From contig CALXWZ010000004.1 of NCBI GenBank assembly GCA_944392555.1, positions 55,689 to 119,688 of the forward strand: a DNA stretch of 64,000 nucleotides, in the 5' to 3' direction. This stretch comes from an uncultured Alphaproteobacteria bacterium. Lineage in GTDB: Bacteria > Pseudomonadota > Alphaproteobacteria > CAAHEQ01 > UBA3637. A model generated the notes under the pieces. It did no database searches, was not told the DNA's origin, and was given only the letters and a program-made list of their open reading frames with translations. A program made the position numbers and the translations under genes. Of this stretch, positions 19,869 through 28,776 are shown in pieces; within the stretch, counting starts at the first letter, position 1; the number at the start of each line of letters is the position of its first letter.

Positions 19869-20753
19869 ATGAAGAAGTCTTTTAAATTTTTCGGATTGAT
19901 TTTAGCAGGGGTGATTCTCTTCCCTACGGTTTTGTCGGCCCAAGTGATTACAAAAGACGATAAGGAACTTTTGAATTTAGGGAAACAAGTTTATAATGAG
20001 GGAGAAAGCTTGATTCAATCTGTTCAATCTCTGCAACAGAGCGTAACGCGCGCGATTGATTTGGGCGCATATATGGACACAATTTTTGATGTGAGCTTTC
20101 TAATTCCGAAACCGGAACTTTCTTCCGATGTTGTTGATTCTGTGCCGAAAACAGAAGGTGATTCGGCATCTGGAGCGGGAGATATTGCTTCATCTGCCAC
20201 ATCAGCCGTCGGAGGCGGTGATGGTGCTTCGCAACAATTTGAAAGCTCTTCCAAGGTTAAAGCCTCCGTAAGTAATAACATGCAAGTGCGTGATACAAGT
20301 CAGGAATCCTCAACGGGTAATGCCGATGTAGATAATGTGGTTTCGGCTATGACGGGTGGAGAGGTGTCTTCCGGATCTCGATCGGATGAAATAAGCCGTA
20401 AAAAAGCGCAACTTGCAAAATCAAAACAAGCGTTTGCACGGTATGCGTTGGCAACGGCACTTGTTCATCGCACGCTTGCACACAGAACGTTTGAGGATAA
20501 CAAAGAAATTGCTCAGGAACAGGCCGCCAAAACAACAACCATTCGTGAAACGCATACGGGCAAATCTGTTGGAAACATGGCTTTGGCAGATACGTTTAAC
20601 AGATTATTGATGTCGCAAGCGGCGGCAAACGGATTAAGTGCCTTTTCCGCTATGGATGATATGGAAGGCAAAATTGATTTTAATCTGCGCGGGATTACCG
20701 ATAAAGCCACAGGCGGAGTATTGGGAAATGTCGGTGGTATTTTGGGGCAATAG
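19869..20753 (+). CDS. Exported helical protein of the type IV secretion cluster (2 of 5)
   Basis: A 294-residue exported protein; the signal peptide ends LSAQ near residue 24. A serine/glycine/alanine-rich linker (about 85-175) separates an N-terminal helix from an alanine-rich helical C-terminal half with FARYALATALVHRTLA and FNRLLMSQAAANGLSAF. The last 30 residues are glycine-rich. It starts 12 bases after the previous gene with GGGAG upstream. The C-terminal pattern of two helices recalls VirB5/TrbJ family proteins in a general way, without a firm match. A role outside the inner membrane in the secretion machine is inferred from context. Confidence 0.6.
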   Translation: MKKSFKFFGLILAGVILFPTVLSAQVITKDDKELLNLGKQVYNEGESLIQSVQSLQQSVTRAIDLGAYMDTIFDVSFLIPKPELSSDVVDSVPKTEGDSASGAGDIASSATSAVGGGDGASQQFESSSKVKASVSNNMQVRDTSQESSTGNADVDNVVSAMTGGEVSSGSRSDEISRKKAQLAKSKQAFARYALATALVHRTLAHRTFEDNKEIAQEQAAKTTTIRETHTGKSVGNMALADTFNRLLMSQAAANGLSAFSAMDDMEGKIDFNLRGITDKATGGVLGNVGGILGQ

Positions 20754-20764
20754 AGGAGGCGGTT

Positions 20765-21532
20765 ATGATGAATAAAATTATTTTATATACAGTGGGAGCT
20801 ATATTTTTATCAAATACCGCAGTGGCGCAGATTCAAATTTTAACGCCTTATCCGGTGAGTGAAAATTTGGCATATCCCGAGAAGATATTGCAAACGGTGT
20901 ATGCACAACTATCCGGCGAGGATGATAAAGAAAAAAATGAGCAAGATAAGAAAAAAATAGAAATGCGCGATCCGAAAAAAGATTCGGCCGAGGTTAAGAC
21001 AAATCAAGGAAATCCGGAAAGTTCTGAATTTCCGCCCTATGGTGACGAGAAATTAAGAGCCGCATTAGCCAAGAAAGAACCCTCAATTCCGGAAGTGGAA
21101 GGCGTAATTAAAGAAACATTCGTTTATCAATCGGAGACATTGAACGAAACAGGCAATGTGGAAGTCGATAAGAAATCATCCGATACATCGGCCGAAGCGG
21201 AAGACGGCACATTGGAAAAATTACAGATGCAAACGATTTTAACATACGAAAACGGACGGGCATTGGCGCGACGTGCATTAGATTTAATTGAAAAAGCACA
21301 AAAAGATGCCGAAGAAATAAAAGCTGAAAACGATGCTCGCACCACAACCGGCTCGATACAAAAAGGTATGCCCTCATCCGTTATGTTCCGCACACAGCAG
21401 TTGCTGAATGAAATTGCAACTTTGCGGAATAGTTATATTGAGATTAATGCAATTAACACCATTCAAGGAACGGAAGTTTCAAAGTCGGGTGGTCTTGTTG
21501 AGGATGTGTTAAATACGGTAACGGGAGGGTAA
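20765..21532 (+). CDS. Exported helical protein of the type IV secretion cluster (3 of 5)
   Basis: A 255-residue protein with a signal peptide ending AVAQ (about residue 22), then a charged, lysine/glutamate-rich disordered stretch (about 50-110) and a helical C-terminal half with YENGRALARRALDLIEKAQK and FRTQQLLNEIATLRNSYIEI. A strong GGAGGCGG site precedes a double ATG. The stop lies 1 base before the next start. It resembles its neighbours in build rather than in easily aligned sequence. Function unknown. Confidence 0.6.
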   Translation: MMNKIILYTVGAIFLSNTAVAQIQILTPYPVSENLAYPEKILQTVYAQLSGEDDKEKNEQDKKKIEMRDPKKDSAEVKTNQGNPESSEFPPYGDEKLRAALAKKEPSIPEVEGVIKETFVYQSETLNETGNVEVDKKSSDTSAEAEDGTLEKLQMQTILTYENGRALARRALDLIEKAQKDAEEIKAENDARTTTGSIQKGMPSSVMFRTQQLLNEIATLRNSYIEINAINTIQGTEVSKSGGLVEDVLNTVTGG

Positions 21533-21533
21533 G

Positions 21534-22346
21534 ATGACAGGAAAGAAAGTGCTTATATATGGCTTTTTATCCGGTATGATTATATTGTCGGCAAGTGCTT
21601 GCTTTGCGGCGGGAACACCGGTGACCGACCCTGAACGGGACGCAAAAGGTGTTTTGCAACAAGCTGAATCGCTTGCTGATAAAGCACAACAGGAAATCAT
21701 CAAAGCAGAGGAGAAAAAATCCGAAGTTGCCGAACATGGAAATGCAAATTGCAGTGCAAATCCGCAAAATACAAAAGAAAACGGCGCTATTAAAACAGAA
21801 GTGTTTGAATACTTATATGATGAAGTGTTAGATTCCGGTTTTGAAGATGAAGCGGATGAGATTATTAAGCCCGCCGAAACATATGCTGAAAATCTTAAAA
21901 AGGTTAAGGAAACCTTTTTTGCGCAACCGAATGAGGATAGTGGATTAACGGAGTTGGGTGAAAAAGTTAATAAGGTAACATCGGCTGCCGGTTTAGATAT
22001 GAGTAAGGCAGGATTAAGTACGGAAGAAATCAAAAAAATCAGAGAGATTCGTGAAGAGTATGCCAGTCAGGTAGCTGCAAAAAATCTTAAAATTTCACTG
22101 GACTTACGCGAAAAAATGGCTGAAGATTTTGAGTCAATACAAAAAACGCAGACAGCCGGATGTAATCAGTTACAAGGTTTGATGATGGATAACAGAAATT
22201 TAGTGGCGCTGATTAAGGAAACATCATCGGATATTATGATTCAGATTTTAACGCTGGAATCAATGGGTGCCAAAATGCTTTTAAAAGAAGATGCGGAATT
22301 GTTGAGTGTTCCTAAAAAAGTATCGGATGAGGAGGAAAAATCATGA
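21534..22346 (+). CDS. Exported helical protein of the type IV secretion cluster (4 of 5)
   Basis: A 270-residue protein with signal peptide MTGKKVLIYGFLSGMIILSA, probably cut after CFAA. The mature part is helical and charged; two cysteines (about residues 64 and 206) could pair. The C-terminal 70 residues include QLQGLMMDNRNLVALIKE and LTLESMGAKMLLKE, matching the C-terminal helix pattern of the neighbouring proteins. It overlaps the next gene by 4 bases (ATGA), so translation is coupled. No known family is recognised. Confidence 0.6.
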   Translation: MTGKKVLIYGFLSGMIILSASACFAAGTPVTDPERDAKGVLQQAESLADKAQQEIIKAEEKKSEVAEHGNANCSANPQNTKENGAIKTEVFEYLYDEVLDSGFEDEADEIIKPAETYAENLKKVKETFFAQPNEDSGLTELGEKVNKVTSAAGLDMSKAGLSTEEIKKIREIREEYASQVAAKNLKISLDLREKMAEDFESIQKTQTAGCNQLQGLMMDNRNLVALIKETSSDIMIQILTLESMGAKMLLKEDAELLSVPKKVSDEEEKS

Positions 22347-23215
22347 AGAAGGTAATGGGTATCGGTGTTGTGATTTTATTCCTGATGTGTGTTGGGTTGA
22401 GCGGGGAAGCACTTTCTTCCGAGTGTTGCCCATCTCCACCCTCATGTGTGCCGACATTGGCTTGCCCACTAGAAAAAGTCGGCGGGCAAACTTTTCAGGA
22501 AACGAATAAGGTTATTCAAAAAGTTTCAACCGCCTATGAAAGCGTTTCGCAGGCTTATCGGAAAGTCACAAAAACAATTTCAAAAACGCGTAAGGCCATT
22601 GTTTCAGCAGTTGATAACGTGAAGGATGCCGTATCCGATGCAGCGAAATGGCCGCTGGAATATGTGGGCGAACAAGCGGGCCTTTTGAAAGAGGAGGAAG
22701 AGGATAAGGAAGGCGTTACGCAAGATAATTCGCATAGCGATACAACAAAAGTGAGCGAACGGATTACGAAGAATTTAGAAACGTATGAAGAAGAAATAAA
22801 AAGCGACTATGCCAGCGAGTATTTTACGGTTGAACGCCGGCGTTATATTCGTCAACAAGCAACGATTACTCTTATGGCTCGGATGTTGACAATAAAAGCC
22901 AAGTTAAAAGATTTAAAAGAATTGGTTGATGAGGTTTCCGGAGATGTAGAAAAAAGTGAAGAACAGGCGAGTGCTGCTTCGGACGGTTCAATGGATACGG
23001 CTAAAAATAATGAAACGGTTATATTGAAAGCCAATCAGCAGTTAAGATTAATCTGGTTTAAATTGTTGGCCTATCAGCGCACGATTGAAGCAATTAAATT
23101 GGAGTTTGCTGCAAATCAATCCATTTCGGGAATGAAAATTGTAAAGAAAGTTCCGGAAATACAGTCATCCGGTTCTGATGGCGGTGGAACAATTAAAACA
23201 GCGGGGGATAAATAA
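22343..23215 (+). CDS. Exported helical protein of the type IV secretion cluster (5 of 5)
   Basis: A 290-residue protein with a signal peptide ending near residue 25 (GEALSSE), then a short cysteine/proline-rich head (CCPSPPSCVPTLACP, about residues 28-42) and long coiled-coil-like helices (YESVSQAYRKVTKTISKTRK). The C-terminal helix QQLRLIWFKLLAYQRTIEAI is the counterpart of those in the four preceding genes. The four cysteines in the head suggest disulfides or a cross-linked tip. The 1-base overlap with the next gene (TAATG) implies coupling. Family unknown. Confidence 0.6.
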   Translation: MKKVMGIGVVILFLMCVGLSGEALSSECCPSPPSCVPTLACPLEKVGGQTFQETNKVIQKVSTAYESVSQAYRKVTKTISKTRKAIVSAVDNVKDAVSDAAKWPLEYVGEQAGLLKEEEEDKEGVTQDNSHSDTTKVSERITKNLETYEEEIKSDYASEYFTVERRRYIRQQATITLMARMLTIKAKLKDLKELVDEVSGDVEKSEEQASAASDGSMDTAKNNETVILKANQQLRLIWFKLLAYQRTIEAIKLEFAANQSISGMKIVKKVPEIQSSGSDGGGTIKTAGDK

Positions 23216-24780
23216 TGAATCAAAAGAAAACAAGATGCGTGCAGCACTTGCTTTGCGGGGTGATGACGGGAGCAATCATTTTCGCAGGTTTTTCGGTCGG
23301 GCAGGCGATGGCGCAGTTTGCACAAGTTCAGCCTTATATTTCTCCTAAAAAAGAAATAACGGTGCCTGAAAATTATCAAACGTATTTATTAGAAGCCATG
23401 CGTATTCATGCAACTCAATATCAGATGAATACATTATTGTCCACAACACATGCAAATGTTTTGGCAACGGATGCACAAGTGGCTGTGTTGGATGAGCAGG
23501 TGACGGCTTTGAATACGTGTAATGAAGAAAGATTATCCGATGTTTATCAAAATCCGAAAGAGGCATGGGATAAAATGACAAGCGAGTATACGAATCGTGT
23601 GAATAATTTAAAAATTTACATAAACGCTTCCGAGCCGAGTCAAGCCGAAGATAATGCAGAGCAAGCGTTTCCGACATGGCGTGTCGGCAGAGAAGTGTTG
23701 ATAGATGTATATGCCGAGCCTGAAAAATACGGAACATTGCGTTCGCCCGACAGCGGATTTAAGCGCTGGAAAGATCAAGATTATATTTATGCCGAACAAG
23801 TGAATAATTTTTTGGTTGATGTTGTGCAAAAATTGGGTGTTTCTGCTGTGCCGGGTGTTTCTCGTGAAAATACATACTCTCAAAATGCTCAGGCGTATCA
23901 AGCATTTCTTGCCGATATGCGCAAAAATAATACGCAACGGTATAATCGGTTAAGCAAGGAGCAACTTTCGTTCCCGTTACCGCCGGATCCATTGCCACCG
24001 GCAAATGAAATTATTAAGTTGACAGAGGATTCTTCACAAGGCCAACTTTTCCCCGCCATGCCGGATCCGTGGGCGTATTATATGAAAAATCCAAATGTCA
24101 AACGATTGCCGAACGGGGAAATGAATGAGTATTATCAGCCGGATTCTTTGCGTTTGCGAATGGATGTGGCTTCCAAGAACATAGATAATCGGTTTGAAGT
24201 GTTTCAGCGCAAGAAAACAAGTTTGGCAACAACAAAAGAAACGGCTCGCTTGCATCGATTGGCGCAAGATAACGAAAAGGTGGCAGTTGAGAACAGTTTG
24301 AAACAATTAGGTATTCAAATGCCGTTTGATATTGAGCGCCCCGAAGCGCTTAAAGACGAATTGCTGAAACGCAAACGCGCTGCCATAGGAAAAGCGCGCA
24401 CTTTATTGGCCGAGAAAGCAACGTATGATGCTTCCGGCATGAGTGATAACCTTGTGAAATTCCAATCATTAACATTGCAGGATAAATTAAAAGCATTGGA
24501 TGAAATTGATCGTAATTCAGAGGACTATGCAACGGCAATTACACTTTTAAATTCGGATCAAAAAGTGCAAGATGAAATCTTTTTGGATGCTATGGAAAAA
24601 GATATAAACGGTGAAGCAATGTTGACGCAAGTGAATGCAAAAGATGCGGAGCAATTAGTAAAGGCCGCACGAGCACAAGGCGCTCTTGTGCGCACCATTC
24701 AGGAAGAGCAACGCAAATATTTGGAAAAAGAACGCGCTAAAAAACTGAATGCCGATTGTTTTTTTGACGGTGATTTATAA
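23215..24780 (+). CDS. Large exported protein of the type IV secretion cluster, unknown family
   Basis: A 521-residue protein with a signal peptide ending AMAQ (about residue 34). The mature protein is mostly helical, with a proline-rich hinge (FPLPPDPLPPANE, about residue 255) and a heptad-like C-terminal half rich in K, E and A. Two cysteines stand out, near residue 102 and in the C-terminal CFFDGDL. It is translationally coupled to the preceding gene and lies 16 bases before the first VirB8-like gene. It belongs to the same operon and is probably a structural periplasmic part; no known T4SS subunit matches by eye. Confidence 0.55.
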   Translation: MNQKKTRCVQHLLCGVMTGAIIFAGFSVGQAMAQFAQVQPYISPKKEITVPENYQTYLLEAMRIHATQYQMNTLLSTTHANVLATDAQVAVLDEQVTALNTCNEERLSDVYQNPKEAWDKMTSEYTNRVNNLKIYINASEPSQAEDNAEQAFPTWRVGREVLIDVYAEPEKYGTLRSPDSGFKRWKDQDYIYAEQVNNFLVDVVQKLGVSAVPGVSRENTYSQNAQAYQAFLADMRKNNTQRYNRLSKEQLSFPLPPDPLPPANEIIKLTEDSSQGQLFPAMPDPWAYYMKNPNVKRLPNGEMNEYYQPDSLRLRMDVASKNIDNRFEVFQRKKTSLATTKETARLHRLAQDNEKVAVENSLKQLGIQMPFDIERPEALKDELLKRKRAAIGKARTLLAEKATYDASGMSDNLVKFQSLTLQDKLKALDEIDRNSEDYATAITLLNSDQKVQDEIFLDAMEKDINGEAMLTQVNAKDAEQLVKAARAQGALVRTIQEEQRKYLEKERAKKLNADCFFDGDL

Positions 24781-24796
24781 CGGAGATTGAAAAAAG

Positions 24797-25435
24797 ATGT
24801 TTTCAAAATTACGCACACAAAATCTCGTTTACGGTATGGGAGAGGGATTAGCCAAATTCTGGATGGTAATTGCCTCCATCATCATCGGTATTAACTTGTT
24901 TTTGATTTTAACATTGATACAAATGGCGCCGAAATTACAAGTGATTGCGCAGATATTAACAACATCGCCCATGCAGTCAAACCAGCTATTGCAAACGGAA
25001 CCCTTTTCATATAATGCGGGAGATAAAAAATTAATTGATGAAACGCTGATACGTTATTATATGGATGCGCGGTATACCTCATTTCAAGATAAAGACGAAA
25101 TGCAACGACGCTGGGGCGGGGCAGGACCGGTGGCAAGGCTTTCAACACAGGATGTCTATCGTAAATTCGCAGGCGATTTAAAGGAAAAATTAACGGCGGT
25201 AAATAACTCAAATACCACGACGAATGTTGATATTATTTCAATATCGCGATTAGATAATATTTTTACGATTGAATTTGATGTATATACATACGGACGGGGA
25301 AATGTGCGTTCGCAAAGGAAGGTTGCCGTTGTGACTGTCGGATACAATCCGGGACGGCGCTTTTTCAATGCTTCTTACTCAAATCCGTTCGGGATGTTTG
25401 TAAAATCATATCAAGAATCAGTGAAAAAAGGGTAG
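24797..25435 (+). CDS. VirB8-like inner-membrane protein (first copy)
   Basis: A 212-residue protein with one transmembrane helix near the N terminus (about residues 20-45) and a periplasmic domain. The end, YSNPFGMFVKSYQES, corresponds to the NPLGF-type C-terminal strand of VirB8 and DotI/IcmL proteins, which have an NTF2-like fold and assemble the inner-membrane part of type IV secretion systems. RRWGGAGPVARLS parallels RRWGIDGIINWMS in the second copy at 25723. The family assignment rests on topology, the motif and the neighbours. A T-rich gap of 76 bases separates it from the lipoprotein gene. Confidence 0.7.
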   Translation: MFSKLRTQNLVYGMGEGLAKFWMVIASIIIGINLFLILTLIQMAPKLQVIAQILTTSPMQSNQLLQTEPFSYNAGDKKLIDETLIRYYMDARYTSFQDKDEMQRRWGGAGPVARLSTQDVYRKFAGDLKEKLTAVNNSNTTTNVDIISISRLDNIFTIEFDVYTYGRGNVRSQRKVAVVTVGYNPGRRFFNASYSNPFGMFVKSYQESVKKG

Positions 25436-25511
25436 AAGATTGCTTTTTTTGTTTGATTCTTTTTTTTTCTGTGATAAGGTAGAGAGGCAAAACTGATTGA
25501 GAGAGGGTAAA

Positions 25512-25691
25512 ATGAAAAAGAAATTATTTGTTTTGTTATTCTTGGGAATGGTTGCATTTGTGGCGGCTTGCGGGTCGGTTTATGAAAAAGAACCGGTCGG
25601 TATCGGTGCGGATTATTCGGAACTGAAAAAATCGCCGTGTGCCTGTTTGCAAATTGAACAAATGCCACAAGTACCGTCTTGGTTCTTATAA
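25512..25691 (+). CDS. Small lipoprotein of the secretion cluster (VirB7/DotD position)
   Basis: A 59-residue lipoprotein: a lysine-rich start, a hydrophobic segment and the lipobox VAAC with the lipidated cysteine at residue 20. The mature part is only 40 residues and has two more cysteines (CAC). The ATG at 25512 follows AGAGAGGG; a TTG five codons upstream is a poorer start. A tiny lipoprotein between two VirB8-like genes and before VirB9 is what VirB7 looks like: an outer-membrane anchor, often disulfide-linked to VirB9. This assignment is inference from size and position. Confidence 0.65.
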   Translation: MKKKLFVLLFLGMVAFVAACGSVYEKEPVGIGADYSELKKSPCACLQIEQMPQVPSWFL

Positions 25692-25722
25692 CGTTAACGG
25701 GTGAAAAAATAAGGCGGGTTGA

Positions 25723-26412
25723 ATGGCGAATCAGGAATACGGAAGTCCCATAGGGGAGGATATCTCCGAAGAGGGGATGCGTGAACGGCGGTATTTATGG
25801 ATGGCGCGCACATTTGCGTTGGTGGCCGTTGTTTCGTTTTTAAGCACAATTATGTTAATTATGGCTTTATATTCCTTGTTGCCGATTGTGCGTGTTCAAC
25901 CGTTTTATTTAACAACGCTGAATAAGGATCAACAAGTTATCAGTGTTGTGCGACCGAATTTTCGTCAAATCAACATGCAGTTGTTAAGTGAATCGTTTAT
26001 TCGGCAATATATTTTGGCGCGTCTGACCGTTGGCTCAAATATTGCCGAACTGGAACGGCGCTGGGGGATTGATGGAATTATTAACTGGATGAGTTCGGCC
26101 GTTGTGTATGAGGAATTCAGTAAAACAGCCGACATTGCCCTAAATCAAGCACGAAATGACGGGTTAACGCGCAATGTTAAGATACTGAATATTGTCCCGT
26201 TAAGAGCGGAGCAAAGTGGTGGAAACGTTTGGCGGGCAGAGATTGAATTGACTGATATGAAATACGGTGACTCCGCGCCTGTCAGAACGCGTTGGCTTGT
26301 GACGATGAAGGTTGAATTTCAAACCACCAGAAAGGGTTTAACGTGGGAAAAGCGTCTTAAAAATCCGCTGGGTTTTACGGTTGTCAGATTTGGTATTCAA
26401 AAACTTGATTAA
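25723..26412 (+). CDS. VirB8 / DotI (IcmL)-like inner-membrane protein (second copy)
   Basis: A 229-residue protein with a short cytoplasmic N terminus, a transmembrane helix at about residues 28-52, and a periplasmic domain ending KNPLGFTVVRFGIQK. The NPLGF motif is a hallmark of VirB8-family proteins. RQYILARLTVG and ERRWGIDGIINWMS fit the same fold. These proteins scaffold the inner-membrane complex of type IV secretion systems. Together with the gene at 24797 this makes two VirB8-like subunits in one operon, as DotI and DotJ are in type IVB systems. A terminator follows after about 70 bases. Confidence 0.8.
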   Translation: MANQEYGSPIGEDISEEGMRERRYLWMARTFALVAVVSFLSTIMLIMALYSLLPIVRVQPFYLTTLNKDQQVISVVRPNFRQINMQLLSESFIRQYILARLTVGSNIAELERRWGIDGIINWMSSAVVYEEFSKTADIALNQARNDGLTRNVKILNIVPLRAEQSGGNVWRAEIELTDMKYGDSAPVRTRWLVTMKVEFQTTRKGLTWEKRLKNPLGFTVVRFGIQKLD

Positions 26413-27014
26413 CGGTCTCAGAAATTTGTTATATGGTTGTTGGGTGCAGGGATAAAGCCTTTTGTATGCCGAATAATTGAAAGCGCTCCTGTTTGGGTAG
26501 CGCTTTTGCTTACTTATGAGTGCGAGCAAGCGCAAACGATGGGCGCAAGCGGGTTGAACGATTTGGAGCCGATTATATTTATTTTGTTTTTTTGTATGGA
26601 ATGCGTTGTTGAACGGCATGAAAATTAAAAAATCATCTGCCCGTCAAAGAAAGTCAAGAAAAAAAGTAATTGTCGGGTTGATTTAAAGTCGGTGCATAAG
26701 AAGTCGCTTTACGTAAAAAAATAACAAGATAGTGCCGGTATTGTAAAACTTTTTAATTTTTTTAAGGAAGAAATAATGAATCGCAAATATTCCATCCTTA
26801 TCGGAGCAACTTGAAAATAAATGTTGGAATCGATTGATAACTTGCTGAATTTTAAGCGGTGAAAGGCAGGTATTTTTGTTGCGATAAGGTGTTATTACCC
26901 AAAAATGAATAAAAACATAAAAAAAATCTGTTTTCCGTGCATTTTTTGCTAGACTTTTAGGGCTTTTTGGGTCTATTCTATGCACAGGATTGTAAATTTC
27001 AGAGGAGAAGGTTA
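26413..27014. other. Long gene-free region between the two secretion operons
   Basis: The 602 bases hold a terminator (26480-26507), then AT-rich DNA without a supported gene. An 11-codon frame at 26776-26811 has a good AAGGAAG ribosome site but is too short to call. Open frames on the minus strand here lack ribosome sites. A weak promoter for the next operon is possible at 26950-26979 (TAGACT, 18 bases, TATTCT). Confidence 0.5.
26480..26507 (+). terminator. Terminator of the first secretion operon
   Basis: AAAGCGCT (26480-26487) pairs with AGCGCTTT (26499-26506) across an 11-base loop, and a run of four T residues begins in the second arm. It lies 68 bases after the second VirB8-like gene. 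Confidence 0.8.
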
Positions 27015-28748
27015 ATGTCAAAACAAAAATCACACAGAAGAATTTGGCTTGCAACCGTTGCGATGGCATTGGTTGTATCCGTAAGTGCAACGGCACAATC
27101 CATTTTGCCGGCAAATGTGGAAACGGAACAAATGATGGATGCCATTGCGCAAACGAACGGAGAATTTGATTCGGTGAATATGAATTACATGCATTCGCTC
27201 GGTATGCAACAAAAAGCGTGGAACGATCCGCTTTCGCATATGGGAGAAGGGCAATCCAAACCGGGATATTCAAAATATACGTGGACGCCAGATGTTATCT
27301 TGCCGATTCGTTTACGGGAAGGGATGATGACATTAATTAATCTGCCGACATGGGAGTTGATTGAAAAAGTGCATATCGGTTCGCCCGAATCGTTTGGTGG
27401 CGAAATTGCGGCTCCGAACTCATTGCTTGTTTATGCCGATCCGTCGTATTTGGGGGTTGACAGCAATATGATTATTTTCGGCCGTTCGGGGAATCGCTAT
27501 GTGTTCTATTTGCGCTCTGAAACATACAATACGGAAAAGATAACGCAATCGGTTGTGGATGTGCTTGTCGGTCCGCGGTATACGCCTGTTGAATACGGGG
27601 GAAAACTCGGAAATTTTAACGGAGCCACGACAACGGCAGGTTCGGGGACATTAACGGGATCCGGCTCTCCGGCATGGGCAAGCGGTCGTGGCAGCGGACA
27701 AAATCCGCAAATCGGTTTAAATACGGCTTCAACGGGTCCGAAAGATTGGTTAAAGAACATACCGGTTGATCCCGAGAGCTTTCACTTTGATATAGATATG
27801 TATTTGCCGAATCCGGCAGATGTTGATATTGCACCGGATAATGTTTGGCGCGATAACATTTTTACCTATATTGATTTCGGACCGAAGGCTTTAACAATGA
27901 CACAACGCCCGATTGTGAATTTAATCGTGCAAGATACGGAAGTGCCGGTCGGTTTCCGCACAAGCGGTCCGAACAGTCGGTTAATTGTCGTTGAAGGTAT
28001 CGGGGATATGGTTTTACGGAATGGGCAAAAAATTATTTGTTTAAAATTACGGCGTGATCCTTCTTCCGGATTAGAATATACGGATTACAGCGGATCGCAG
28101 AGTAATTCTATTACAAAGCCCTCAACGATTAGTCGCGAACCGGTTGATTTGATGCCGAAAGCGCAAAATGCGCCCGAAGCACCGACGGCGGAAGAGACAA
28201 GTGTTGCGCAAAATAATGCGCGTCAGATAGAAGCGTATATGAATAATTTGCCGGCAAGCGGAACAACGGCTTCGGCAACGGCGCAACAACAGACAACAGC
28301 ACAGGCAACAACGATTACCATTCCGCAACAAGCAGCCGTTATTTACGAACAAAATATGGCTCCGTTGCCGGCCATTCCGGCGCAGGTAATGAATTCACCG
28401 TCGGCATCGGCCAACATTGTCGGGGTTATTAATGATGTTGTATCTACATCACCCGCAACGGCCTCAACGAATCGAGCCATGGTTGATCGGGAAACGATTT
28501 CGGTTGAGTTAGGCACGAATGCAGATATTTCGGCGCTTGAATCGATATGGGAAACAATCTACACACAAAATCAAGATACGTTGAAAGGATACGAACCGTA
28601 TTATTCCGTTGATACAACGGCAGACGGCGGTGTGCGCGAGTTGTTCCGTTTGCGTGTCGGACCGGTGAAAGATGTGGATACGGCGGACAAGTTGTGTAAA
28701 AAACTCGGACGCAGAGGATTTTCTTGCTCGGTTATTCGCGTTCAATAG
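27015..28748 (+). CDS. VirB9 (TrbG/DotH)-like protein with a C-terminal SPOR domain
   Basis: A 577-residue exported protein. The signal peptide ends TAQS (about residue 29). Residues 85-190 match the VirB9 N-terminal domain (ILPIRLREGMMTLINLPTWE, then SNMIIFGRSGNRYVFYL). Residues 247-345 match the C-terminal outer-membrane-complex domain (FTYIDFGPKAL, then VLRNGQKIICLKL). A long alanine/threonine/glutamine-rich linker (about 350-500) leads to a SPOR-like domain at 505-577 (ELFRLRVGPVKDVDTADKLC, then GFSCSVIRV). SPOR domains bind denuded peptidoglycan. VirB9 and DotH are normally 280-370 residues with no SPOR domain. The ATG at 27015 follows GGAGAAGG. It heads the second secretion block. Confidence 0.8.
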   Translation: MSKQKSHRRIWLATVAMALVVSVSATAQSILPANVETEQMMDAIAQTNGEFDSVNMNYMHSLGMQQKAWNDPLSHMGEGQSKPGYSKYTWTPDVILPIRLREGMMTLINLPTWELIEKVHIGSPESFGGEIAAPNSLLVYADPSYLGVDSNMIIFGRSGNRYVFYLRSETYNTEKITQSVVDVLVGPRYTPVEYGGKLGNFNGATTTAGSGTLTGSGSPAWASGRGSGQNPQIGLNTASTGPKDWLKNIPVDPESFHFDIDMYLPNPADVDIAPDNVWRDNIFTYIDFGPKALTMTQRPIVNLIVQDTEVPVGFRTSGPNSRLIVVEGIGDMVLRNGQKIICLKLRRDPSSGLEYTDYSGSQSNSITKPSTISREPVDLMPKAQNAPEAPTAEETSVAQNNARQIEAYMNNLPASGTTASATAQQQTTAQATTITIPQQAAVIYEQNMAPLPAIPAQVMNSPSASANIVGVINDVVSTSPATASTNRAMVDRETISVELGTNADISALESIWETIYTQNQDTLKGYEPYYSVDTTADGGVRELFRLRVGPVKDVDTADKLCKKLGRRGFSCSVIRVQ

Positions 28749-28755
28749 AAGAGCG

Positions 28756-28776
28756 GCATCGGGACTATCCCGATGC
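28756..28776 (+). promoter_or_regulatory. Hairpin between the VirB9-like and VirB10-like genes
   Basis: GCATCGGGA (28756-28764) and TCCCGATGC (28768-28776) form a perfect 9-bp stem with a CTA loop, 8 bases after the stop. A second short GC-rich inverted repeat (TGCGC and GCGCA) follows at once. No T-run is present. It may stabilise or process the upstream mRNA so that the two subunits are made at different levels. Confidence 0.55.

Noticed and set aside
26683..27273. A 196-codon minus-strand frame spanning the gap before the VirB9-like gene
   Set aside because: It overlaps the signal peptide region of a well-supported gene, has no ribosome site and shows no family features.
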